From Microbacteriaceae bacterium PS02343 (GTDB lineage Bacteria; Actinomycetota; Actinomycetes; Actinomycetales; Microbacteriaceae), in the NCBI GenBank assembly GCA_029959365.1, contig JASCOA010000011.1, positions 1 through 47,859 on the forward strand: a stretch of DNA of 47,859 nucleotides. The letters run 5' to 3'. Under the pieces are notes generated by a model. That model was not told where the DNA came from and ran no database searches. It saw only the letters and a list, made by a program, of their open reading frames with translations. Position 1 is the first letter of the stretch; each line of letters opens with the position of its first letter. Shown piece by piece: positions 7,659 through 14,791 of the stretch. The translations under genes and the position numbers were made by a program.

Positions 7659-8225
7659 TCATGCTTCGAGGTCGTCCTCGCCGGGCAGCCAGCTGTGCCC
7701 GGGCACGCCCCAGCGAGCCTTCTTGATCGCCTTCTCGGCGGTCTTGCGCAGGCCGGTCTCGAGGCGGTCGACGTAGAGCACGCCGTCGAGGTGGTCGTAC
7801 TCGTGCTGGAAGATGCGGGCCAGCCAGCCCTCGGCCTCGATCTCGAACGGCCGTTGCTGCAGATCGACCGCGCGCAGGATCGCCTTCTGCGAGCGCAGCA
7901 GTTCGAAGCGCTCGCCGGGCACCGAGAGGCAGCCCTCGGCGTCCTCGTCCTCATCGGCCCAGCCGGTGGGGGCGGGGGAGATCCAGAGCTCGGGGTTGAT
8001 CGCCTCGCCGCGCCACTCGGTGCCCTCCTCGTCGGTCCAGCCGAAGACGAAGAGGCGCTTGCCGACGCCCACCTGCGGGCCGGCGAGCCCGACGCCGGGG
8101 GCCGCGTCCATGGTCTCGAGCATGTCGCCGACGAGCTGCTCGAGCTCGGCGTCGAAGACGGTGACGGGCTCGGCGGGGGCGTGGAGCACGGGTTCGCCCG
8201 TGATTCGGATGGGGAGGACGGCCAT
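7659..8225 (-). CDS. def: Peptide deformylase
   Basis: A 188-residue Fe2+/Zn2+ metallohydrolase that removes the N-formyl group from nascent proteins. All three motifs are present: GVGLAGPQVG (motif 1, about residues 44-53; G replaces the common second A), EGCLSVPG (motif 2, metal-binding Cys) and QHEYDHLDG (motif 3, two metal-binding His and the catalytic Glu). Its length is typical. The ATG at 8225 is preceded by a -10-like TAGCCT six bases upstream, so translation is probably leaderless. It is divergent from the transporter gene at 8267. Confidence 0.96.
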   Translation of the reverse strand: MAVLPIRITGEPVLHAPAEPVTVFDAELEQLVGDMLETMDAAPGVGLAGPQVGVGKRLFVFGWTDEEGTEWRGEAINPELWISPAPTGWADEDEDAEGCLSVPGERFELLRSQKAILRAVDLQQRPFEIEAEGWLARIFQHEYDHLDGVLYVDRLETGLRKTAEKAIKKARWGVPGHSWLPGEDDLEA

Positions 8226-8231
8226 GCCTCC

Positions 8232-8260
8232 AGGCTAGCCGCCGTGCAGGCCGGTACAGT
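8232..8260. promoter_or_regulatory. Back-to-back leaderless promoters of def and the transporter
   Basis: Only 41 bases separate the two start codons. On the minus strand TAGCCT (8237-8232) lies six bases before the def ATG. On the plus strand TACAGT (8255-8260) lies six bases before the GTG at 8267. Both transcripts are predicted to begin at or next to their start codons, and their -35 regions must interleave. Confidence 0.55.
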
Positions 8261-8266
8261 CGTCGG

Positions 8267-9220
8267 GTGCCCATGGACCTGAGTCAGCTGAGCGAGCTGA
8301 GCGATCTCACCGAGCAGATCCAGATCGATCCGACCCAGGCGCTCGGCATCCCGATCGCCCTGCTCGGCGCGGTCTTCCTCTCCTTCGGCACCCAGTACCA
8401 GTCCCGGGGCGTCGGCAAGGTCGAGGAGACCTCCGGGCGCTCCTCGAAGAGCGGTCTCGACCTGCGGCACCTGCTCGCACTGCTCACCCGCCCCTCCTGG
8501 GTGGTCGGCACGCTGCTGCTCGGCCTGGCCATCGTGCTGCAGCTCACGAGCCTCAACCTCGCGCCGATCACCGTCGTGCAGCCGCTCGGCGCGGTCGCCC
8601 TCGTGATCACGGCGGTGCTCAACGCCCGCATCTCGAAGGTGAGGCTCGGCGGCGGAGCCATCCGCGCCATCGCGTTCTGCGTCGGCGGCGTGGCGCTCTT
8701 CGTCACGGTCGCCGCGCTCACGGCCGTCGACCCCCGGGTCACCGACGAGCACCTCATCACGATCCTCATCGTGCTCGCGGTCGTCGGCGTGCTGCTCGGC
8801 GGCGCCTGGCTCGTGCTGCGGCAGCGGGTGGCGGCGCTGTTCTACATCCTCGCGGCCGGCGTGCTCTACGGTTTCGTGGCCACGCTCGCGAAGGTCGTCA
8901 TCGGCCGCATCACCCAGGGCGACTTCGAGTGGCTCACGGTGCTCTGCATCCTCGGCCTGCTGCTCGCTGCCGCGCTCGGCGGCTACTTCGTGCAGACGGC
9001 CTACTCGTCCGGCCCGCCGGACCTCGTCATCGCCGGCCTCACGGTGATCGATCCGATCGTCGCCGTGGTGATCGGCATCGTCGTGCTCGGCGAGGCCAGT
9101 CAGGCCCCGCCCCTCGCCGGCGTGCTCTTCGCGCTCGCCGGCGCCATCGCCATCTACGGCGTCTTCCAGCTCGCGAAGCACCACCCGCAGGTCGCGGGCG
9201 CCGAGGCCCGCGAGCCGTGA
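8267..9220 (+). CDS. DMT-superfamily (EamA/NIPA-like) transporter
   Basis: A 317-residue polytopic membrane protein with about nine or ten helices and an internal repeat typical of the drug/metabolite transporter superfamily. One half spans residues 25-150 and the second about 165-305. The LTSLNLAPITVVQPLGAVALV segment resembles the EamA domain and NIPA-type magnesium transporters. The substrate is unknown. The GTG at 8267 fits the leaderless promoter; ATG 8273 is an alternative. The next gene, a glycosyltransferase, starts 61 bases downstream and may share the transcript, so export of a lipid or sugar intermediate is conceivable but unproven. Confidence 0.8.
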   Translation: MPMDLSQLSELSDLTEQIQIDPTQALGIPIALLGAVFLSFGTQYQSRGVGKVEETSGRSSKSGLDLRHLLALLTRPSWVVGTLLLGLAIVLQLTSLNLAPITVVQPLGAVALVITAVLNARISKVRLGGGAIRAIAFCVGGVALFVTVAALTAVDPRVTDEHLITILIVLAVVGVLLGGAWLVLRQRVAALFYILAAGVLYGFVATLAKVVIGRITQGDFEWLTVLCILGLLLAAALGGYFVQTAYSSGPPDLVIAGLTVIDPIVAVVIGIVVLGEASQAPPLAGVLFALAGAIAIYGVFQLAKHHPQVAGAEAREP

Positions 9221-9281
9221 CCCCCCTGACCGCCGGCCGCCGCACGGCGAGCCCGAACGACCGAGAAGGACGACCCACCCG

Positions 9282-10502
9282 GTGACCTCCGAGACCGAAC
9301 GTCCGCTCAAGATCCTGATCGCAGCGGACACCTTCGCCCCCGACGTCAACGGCGCCGCCCGCTTCACCGCGGAGCTGGCGGCCGGCCTTGTACGGCGCGG
9401 CCACGACGTGCGCGTCATGGCGCCCGCCAACAAGCCCGGACCGGGCCTCCTCGACGAGGTGCACGCTGGTGCGCCGATGCGCGTGCACCGCATCTACTCG
9501 TGGCGCTGGTACCCGCACGACTGGCTGCGCTTCGCACTGCCCTGGCGCAGCCAGCAGAACGCCGCGAAGGTGCTCGACGAGTTCCAGCCGGACGTGGTGC
9601 ACATCCAGTCGCACATCGTGATCGGCCGCGGCCTCGCCCGCCAGGCGGCGCAGCGCGGCATCCGCATCGTCGCGACGAACCACTTCATGCCCGAGAACAT
9701 GCTCGAGCACACCCTGCTGCCCCACTTCCTGCGCGCGACCGCGGTGCGCATGGCGTGGGCGGATGCGGCCAAGACGTACCAGTACGTCGAGTCCATCACG
9801 ACGCCCACCCGTCGCGCCGCGAACTTCCTCGAGGCGGCCACGGACGTCACCGACGTGCACGCCGTGAGCTGCGGCATCCGCGCCACCGACTACACGCCCG
9901 ACTTCGCCGAGCGCACGGCCAACCGCATCCTCTTCGTGGGGCGCGTGACCGGCGAGAAGAACATCGACCAGCTGCTGCGGGCCGTCGCGGCTCTCGATCC
10001 CGAGCTCGACGCGCAGCTCGAGATCGTCGGCGGCGGCGACCAGCTCGAGAACCTCAAGCGCATGGCGAAGCAGCTCGGCATCGACGGCCGCACGGTCTTC
10101 ACCGGCTACGTCACCGAGGAGCAGCTGAAGCAGTCCTACACGCGCGCGACGGTCTTCGCGATGCCCTCGACCGCCGAGCTGCAGTCGATCGCGACCATGG
10201 AGGCCATGGCGTCCGGGCTGCCGGTGGTCGCCGCCGACGCGATGGCGCTGCCGCACCTGGTGCACGACGGCGAGAACGGCTACCTGTTCCGACCGGGCGA
10301 CGTGCAGGACCTCGCCGCACGCCTCACCGAGGTGCTCACGGCGGGGGAGCGCAAGCTCAACGCGCTCAAGCGCAACAGCCTCGCCTTCATCCAGCCGCAC
10401 GACATCGACCGCACCCTCAGCATCTTCGAGTCGCTCTACCGCGGCCTGCCCGTCGAGGACCCGGTCACCGAGATCGAGCCGGTCGCCTCCGCCGAGGACT
10501 GA
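9282..10502 (+). CDS. GT4-family glycosyltransferase
   Basis: A 406-residue GT-B fold retaining glycosyltransferase. The N-terminal Rossmann domain starts with ILIAADTFAPDVNGAARFTAELAAGL, which includes the Gly-containing acceptor loop. The C-terminal donor-binding domain has RILFVGRVTGEKNIDQLLRA and the E-x7-E region MPSTAELQSIATMEAMASGLPVVAADAMALP. The overall pattern resembles enzymes that glycosylate diacylglycerol or phosphatidylinositol. It starts at GTG 9282, preceded by GAGAAGGA, and has no transmembrane segment, so it is a peripheral cytoplasmic enzyme. Donor and acceptor cannot be assigned. A terminator-like hairpin and a tRNA gene separate it from the GH92 gene. Confidence 0.88.
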   Translation: MTSETERPLKILIAADTFAPDVNGAARFTAELAAGLVRRGHDVRVMAPANKPGPGLLDEVHAGAPMRVHRIYSWRWYPHDWLRFALPWRSQQNAAKVLDEFQPDVVHIQSHIVIGRGLARQAAQRGIRIVATNHFMPENMLEHTLLPHFLRATAVRMAWADAAKTYQYVESITTPTRRAANFLEAATDVTDVHAVSCGIRATDYTPDFAERTANRILFVGRVTGEKNIDQLLRAVAALDPELDAQLEIVGGGDQLENLKRMAKQLGIDGRTVFTGYVTEEQLKQSYTRATVFAMPSTAELQSIATMEAMASGLPVVAADAMALPHLVHDGENGYLFRPGDVQDLAARLTEVLTAGERKLNALKRNSLAFIQPHDIDRTLSIFESLYRGLPVEDPVTEIEPVASAED

Positions 10503-10534
10503 GCCGCGAGCGCACTCGCGGTACGCTCGGTCCG

Positions 10535-10566
10535 GCGGATGCGGTCCTCCTGGAACGCGCATCCGC
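10535..10566 (+). terminator. Terminator-like hairpin with paired GCGGATGC motifs
   Basis: GCGGATGCG (10535-10543) and CGCATCCGC (10558-10566) form a 9-bp stem with a 14-base loop, between the glycosyltransferase and the tRNA gene. It lies right before the tRNA, so it may also be transcribed from the TACGCT (10522-10527) element. Confidence 0.55.
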
Positions 10567-10568
10567 TC

Positions 10569-10643
10569 GGGGCGGTAGCCAAGCTGGTCAAGGCAGCGTG
10601 CTCATAACACGACGATTCGCGGGTTCAAGTCCCGCCCGCCCCA
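10569..10643 (+). tRNA. tRNA with CAU anticodon (tRNA-Met, possibly tRNA-Ile2)
   Basis: A cloverleaf with acceptor stem GGGGCGG/CCGCCCC, discriminator A at 10643, T arm GCGGG-TTCAAGT-CCCGC (10619-10635) and anticodon loop CTCATAA. The CAU anticodon means elongator Met, or Ile if the C is modified to lysidine; the sequence alone does not settle which. It lacks the initiator feature of three consecutive G-C pairs closing the anticodon stem. The 3' CCA is not encoded. Confidence 0.9.
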
Positions 10644-10773
10644 CCGTCGCCGGCGACCGCGCAGCGTTGTCGCAACCGTCACCCCGTCGTAACGCGCCCG
10701 AGACACGGGCTCCCTAGCGTCGAAGCAGCTCGGCACCGGTCCCCGGTCCCGCCGCCGCGACGAGAGGACCCCG

Positions 10774-12978
10774 ATGAAGACGAGCGCCGTCGACCCGTTC
10801 ATCGGCACCGAGCCCACCGAGCTGCCGCCGCAGACCGGCCTCGCGGCCACCTGGTGGTGGCCCAAGCCGCAGATCGGCAACACGCACCCCGGCGCCACCT
10901 ACCCGCTCGGCATGGTCTCGGCCTGCGCCTACTCCGGCGCCTACCCGACCGGCTACGGGCGGCACTCGATCAGCACCGACGGCCGCCCGCCGGAGCTCTA
11001 CGACCGGCAGCTCGCCTCCGGCTTCACCCACTTCCAGCAGTCCGGCACGGGCGCGATCCGCAAGTACTACAACTACTTCCGCGTGACGCCGATGCTCGAG
11101 CCGCTCGACGCGCTCGGCCGCACCTGGGACCTCGTCGAGGAAGAGGCGGAGCCCGGCTGGTACGCGGCGACGCTCGACTCCGGCATCCGCGCCGAGATCA
11201 CGGTCGGCCCGAAGAGCGCGGTGCACCGCTACACCTTCCCCAAGCACCAGAACGCGCGCATCGTCATCGACCTCTCGCTCGGCGGCCTCGCGATCCCGCA
11301 CTCCACGACGGTGCCGCTGCGCGCCCACCTCGAGACCCTCGGCCCCGGCGTCGCGCAGGGCGAGATCGTCGTCGAGGGCGCACCGCTCGCCGTGCACATC
11401 GAGACCGACGCCGAGCAGTGGCGCCAGATGCTCTGGTACGACCGGCGGCTCATGCCCGGCGGCACCCGGCTCGACTTCGACTCCATCCGCCCGACCACGC
11501 TGCGACCCTTCGGACTCATGTGGGCCGGGCCCTCGAGCGCCGGGCAGACCATCGAGATCAAGTTCGGCTTCTCGCTGCGCGGCGTCGACCAGGCCCGCAG
11601 GAACCTCGAGCAGGACACCCAGGGCGGTCAGGACGGCTTCGACCGCCGCCGCGAGCGCACGGCGAAGGTGTGGCGCGAGCACCTCGAGGCGATCGAGATC
11701 AGCACGCCCTCCCAGGAGCGGCAGGCGGTCTTCTCGACGGCGCTGTACCACTCGTTCATCAAGCCCTGCCTCGCGCTCGACGAGAGCCCGTTCTGGCCGT
11801 CGAACGGGCCGTTCGTCTTCGACATCAGCACGATGTGGGACATCTACCGCACGCAGCTTCCGCTCATCACGACCCTGCACCCCGAGAAGGCGGTGGAGCT
11901 CGCCAACGCGCTGCTGACGATCTGCGAGCAGGAGGGCAACTTCCCGATCGGCTACCGCATGACGCGCGGCAGCGACGCCTTCTCCCGGCAGGCGAGCGCG
12001 CTCGCGCACACCTTCCTCGCCGACCTCTGCCAGCTCGGCCTGCCCGGCATCGACTGGGAGTGGGCGCTCGTGCACCTGCACAACGACCTGCGGCGCACCT
12101 ACGGCGAGGAGTTCCTGCAGTTCGGGTCCGTGCATCCGATCACCCACACCCTCGATCTCGCCTTCGGCTACTGGTGCACGAGCAAGGTCGCCGCCGTGGT
12201 GGGCGACCGTCAGCTGCTCGAGGACTTCGCGCCGCTGGCCGAGCAGTGGCGCAACGCCTACGACCCCGAGACCGGGCTGCTGCTCGACTCGACGTACTAC
12301 GAGGGCACGAAGTGGAACTACTCCTTCCGCCTGCAGCACGACATGGCCGGGCGCATCGAGGCCGCGGGCGGCGCGGAGCGCTTCCTCGCGCTGCTCGACC
12401 GCTTCTTCGGCTTCGGCGCCGAGCCGGTCGTGCAGTCGGGGGTGCGCCCGAGCGCCGACGAGGTGAGGACCGGCTTCGCGCTCGGCCGCTTCGAGGGTCT
12501 CAACAACGAGCCCGACATGGAGGCTCCCTGGGCGTACCACTACCTCGGCAGGCCCGACCGCACGGCCGAGATCGTGCACGATGTGATCCACCAGCAGTTC
12601 GGCACGGGCCGCGGCGGGCTGCCCGGCAACGACGACTCCGGGGGCCTCAGCTCCTGGTACGTCTGGGCCACCCTCGGGCTGTTCCCCGTGGCCGGCCAGG
12701 CGCTCTTCCTGGTGAACGCGCCGGCGGTCGCCGAGTCGACCATCCGCGTCGGCGAGGCCTCGCTGCGCATCGAGACGACCGGCTTCGTCGAGCCGTACGC
12801 CGGTGGGCCCGCCCAGTACGTGCGGTCCGCCACCTTCAACGGGCAGCCGCTCGAGCAGAGCTGGCTGCGCGCCGCCGAGGTGCACCGCGGCGGCCGCCTG
12901 CACCTCGAGCTCGGTGCGGAACCGAGCGGATGGGGCACCGCCCAGCCGCCGCCCTCCCATCCGTCCGCCGCCGTCTGA
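10774..12978 (+). CDS. GH92-family glycoside hydrolase (alpha-mannosidase type)
   Basis: A 734-residue protein covering the N- and C-terminal domains of glycoside hydrolase family 92, mostly Ca2+-dependent exo-alpha-mannosidases. Family landmarks are VDPFIGT near the N-terminus, QIGNTHPGATYPLGMVS, GFTHFQQSGTG, NNEPDMEAPWAYHYLGRPDRT and GNDDSGGLSSWYVWATLGLFPVAG. It has no signal peptide, lipobox or transmembrane segment, so it should act in the cytoplasm, whereas the well-studied Bacteroides enzymes are exported. It is preceded by GAGAGGA and followed 52 bases later by a glycosyltransferase gene. Together with the upstream GT4 this suggests turnover or editing of an internal mannosylated compound (inference). 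Confidence 0.9.
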   Translation: MKTSAVDPFIGTEPTELPPQTGLAATWWWPKPQIGNTHPGATYPLGMVSACAYSGAYPTGYGRHSISTDGRPPELYDRQLASGFTHFQQSGTGAIRKYYNYFRVTPMLEPLDALGRTWDLVEEEAEPGWYAATLDSGIRAEITVGPKSAVHRYTFPKHQNARIVIDLSLGGLAIPHSTTVPLRAHLETLGPGVAQGEIVVEGAPLAVHIETDAEQWRQMLWYDRRLMPGGTRLDFDSIRPTTLRPFGLMWAGPSSAGQTIEIKFGFSLRGVDQARRNLEQDTQGGQDGFDRRRERTAKVWREHLEAIEISTPSQERQAVFSTALYHSFIKPCLALDESPFWPSNGPFVFDISTMWDIYRTQLPLITTLHPEKAVELANALLTICEQEGNFPIGYRMTRGSDAFSRQASALAHTFLADLCQLGLPGIDWEWALVHLHNDLRRTYGEEFLQFGSVHPITHTLDLAFGYWCTSKVAAVVGDRQLLEDFAPLAEQWRNAYDPETGLLLDSTYYEGTKWNYSFRLQHDMAGRIEAAGGAERFLALLDRFFGFGAEPVVQSGVRPSADEVRTGFALGRFEGLNNEPDMEAPWAYHYLGRPDRTAEIVHDVIHQQFGTGRGGLPGNDDSGGLSSWYVWATLGLFPVAGQALFLVNAPAVAESTIRVGEASLRIETTGFVEPYAGGPAQYVRSATFNGQPLEQSWLRAAEVHRGGRLHLELGAEPSGWGTAQPPPSHPSAAV

Positions 12979-13030
12979 ACCACCGCACGACCGACGGGCC
13001 GCACCCGCGGCCCCGCTGAAAGGAACGCCC

Positions 13031-14326
13031 GTGAACGACGCTCCCGACCACCGCCTCGTCATCGTCGTGCGCGCGGATCCCGTGATCTGCGGCCACTCCG
13101 TCGAAGCGCGCAACCTCGCCGAGACCGCCCTGCAGCGCGGCTTCGACGAGGTGCGCATCGTCACCTGGCCCATCGAACGGCTGCAGGAGGCGGGTCTGCC
13201 GCTCAAGCCGCTCGAGCACGTGCTGCCGTACAGCGAGGGCATCCACGTCGAGCGCCCGGCGCCGGTGGGCGACTACAAGGTGCCCGACGGCCGCTACGTG
13301 GCCGGGATCACCGGTCGCCTGGTCGAGCTCTTCACCGACGGCGTGCCGACGGTCTGCCTCTCGCTCTACCTCAGCCCGCACATGATCGCGGTGACGGATG
13401 CGCTGGCCGCGGCCCGCATGACCGGCCTGCCGGTGAACGTCACCACGATCGCCGAGGCGGTCGGATCGGACGTGACGAACGTCGTGCGCTCGTGCGTGGA
13501 GCGGGGCGAGTTCGGCGCCGCCGCGCACCTGCTCGGCGCCTACCTCTCCCAGGATCATGCCGTGGCGGTCTCGGAGTACACCCGCGACCTCATCGTGGAG
13601 GAGGCCGAGCGGCTCGACCTGCTGCGCGGCACGGACTTCGCCGGCCGTCTGCGCGCGAAGGTCGCCATCTCCTACCCGGCGATCGACACGAGCCAGTACC
13701 TCGACCTCGACGACGGCGAGATCGGCGCCCGCCTCGCCGAGCGCGGGCTCGAGCGCGAGGGCTACATCCTCTACCTGTCACGGCTCGCCCGGGCCAAGGG
13801 CGTCGACGACCTCATCGAGGGCTTCGAGCGCAGCAGCGCGGCGGCGACGCACACGCTCGTGATCGCCGGGCGCGGTCCGGAGGCGCAGGAGCTGCGGGAG
13901 CAGGCGGCGGCGTCGCCGGTCGCGGCGCGCATCCGGTTCCTCGACGACGTCGGCGACGGCGAGAAGCCCTTCCTCATGGCCGGCAGCGCCGCCTACGCGC
14001 TGCCGACCAAGCCGCGCCCGGAGTTCGTCGAGACCTTCGGCATCGCACTCGCCGAGTCGATGCTGGCCGGAGGGGGACCGGTCATCACCACGGTGACCGG
14101 CGGGGTCGGGGAGGCGGTCGGCGACGCGGCGTTCATCGTGCCCGTCGACGATCCCGACGCGATCGCGGCCGCGATCGACGGGGCCGTCGCACTGCCGTCC
14201 GAGGAGCGCGCCCGCTGGCGCCACCGGGCCCGGGAGCACGCGCTGCAGTTCGACCGCGGGGCCGTCTTCGACCGCCTGTTCGCGGCCATTCCCGCGGACC
14301 GCCGACCCGTCGTGCCGGTCGGTTGA
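13031..14326 (+). CDS. GT4-like glycosyltransferase
   Basis: A 431-residue GT-B fold protein. The N-terminal half (RLVIVVRADPVICGHSVEARNLAETALQRGF) has the acceptor-side Rossmann pattern. The C-terminal half has the donor-binding segments YILYLSRLARAKGVDDLIEGF, LVIAGRGPEAQELREQA and RPEFVETFGIALAESMLAGGGPVITT, where the E-x7-E motif is EFVETFGIALAE. I start it at GTG 13031, 9 bases after GAAAGG; the longer frame overlaps the GH92 gene. It is probably co-transcribed with the GH92 gene. The specific sugar and acceptor are unknown. Confidence 0.82.
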   Translation: MNDAPDHRLVIVVRADPVICGHSVEARNLAETALQRGFDEVRIVTWPIERLQEAGLPLKPLEHVLPYSEGIHVERPAPVGDYKVPDGRYVAGITGRLVELFTDGVPTVCLSLYLSPHMIAVTDALAAARMTGLPVNVTTIAEAVGSDVTNVVRSCVERGEFGAAAHLLGAYLSQDHAVAVSEYTRDLIVEEAERLDLLRGTDFAGRLRAKVAISYPAIDTSQYLDLDDGEIGARLAERGLEREGYILYLSRLARAKGVDDLIEGFERSSAAATHTLVIAGRGPEAQELREQAAASPVAARIRFLDDVGDGEKPFLMAGSAAYALPTKPRPEFVETFGIALAESMLAGGGPVITTVTGGVGEAVGDAAFIVPVDDPDAIAAAIDGAVALPSEERARWRHRAREHALQFDRGAVFDRLFAAIPADRRPVVPVG

Positions 14327-14369
14327 GGGAGATCCCGAGAGGTCGCTCGACGTTCTAGCGATTCGGCGC

Positions 14370-14375
14370 TACGGT
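14370..14375 (+). promoter_or_regulatory. -10 box in front of a leaderless leader peptide
   Basis: TACGGT, then six bases (GTCGGC), then ATG at 14382. This predicts a transcript starting at the ATG of a 17-codon frame that ends on the start codon of the 104-residue gene. Confidence 0.45.
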
Positions 14376-14381
14376 GTCGGC

Positions 14382-14435
14382 ATGGCCCCCAGCGCGGGGG
14401 TCCTGCTCCATCGGGGAACGGAGGCGGCACCATGA
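14382..14435 (+). CDS. Putative 17-residue leader peptide (uORF)
   Basis: ATG at 14382 opens MAPSAGVLLHRGTEAAP and stops with TGA at 14433-14435, which overlaps the ATG at 14432 as ATGA. The -10-like element six bases before it makes it a candidate leaderless uORF that delivers ribosomes to the following gene by termination-reinitiation. There is no run of regulatory codons such as Cys, Trp or His. The frame may be coincidental. Confidence 0.35.
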   Translation: MAPSAGVLLHRGTEAAP

Positions 14436-14746
14436 CCACCATCGCAGCAGCGCCCATCCTCTGGCGGGCGGTCGACCCGTCCGTGTCGGTCGGCACGCGG
14501 GACGGCAGCTACGCCGGCTTCGTCGATCATCGCGGCCATCGCTTCGTCGCCACGGACCAGGTCGGCTCGGTCATCGGCACCTTCGAGAGCGAACGCGACG
14601 CCCAGGCCAGCCTGGAGCCCGAGGCGGTCGAGCGTGCGCTCGAACGCCGGGCCGCTCGCGAGAAGCTGCTCGCCGCGGTCACGGCCCTGGCTGCCGTCGC
14701 CACCGCGGCGCTCGCGATCGTCGGCATGCTCACGCTGCTCTCCTGA
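14432..14746 (+). CDS. Small hypothetical protein with C-terminal membrane anchor
   Basis: A 104-residue protein. An N-terminal soluble part (residues 1-75, with GSYAGFVDHRGHRFVATDQVGSVIGTF) is followed by one hydrophobic helix (about 80-103) at the very C-terminus, so it is probably tail-anchored with the bulk in the cytoplasm. A ribosome binding site (GGAACGGAGG) precedes ATG 14432. I do not recognise the family. It sits between a glycosyltransferase and a polymerase gene and has its own promoter. Confidence 0.6.
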   Translation: MTTIAAAPILWRAVDPSVSVGTRDGSYAGFVDHRGHRFVATDQVGSVIGTFESERDAQASLEPEAVERALERRAAREKLLAAVTALAAVATAALAIVGMLTLLS

Positions 14747-14779
14747 GCGCGCCCGTCGGCCCGCGTCGGCGGCTGACGG

Positions 14780-14785
14780 CAGACT
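14780..14785 (+). promoter_or_regulatory. -10 box of a leaderless promoter (polymerase gene)
   Basis: CAGACT followed by GAGGGC and the ATG at 14792. No stronger ribosome binding site competes with this reading, although GAGGG itself could serve as a very close one. Confidence 0.4.
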
Positions 14786-14791
14786 GAGGGC

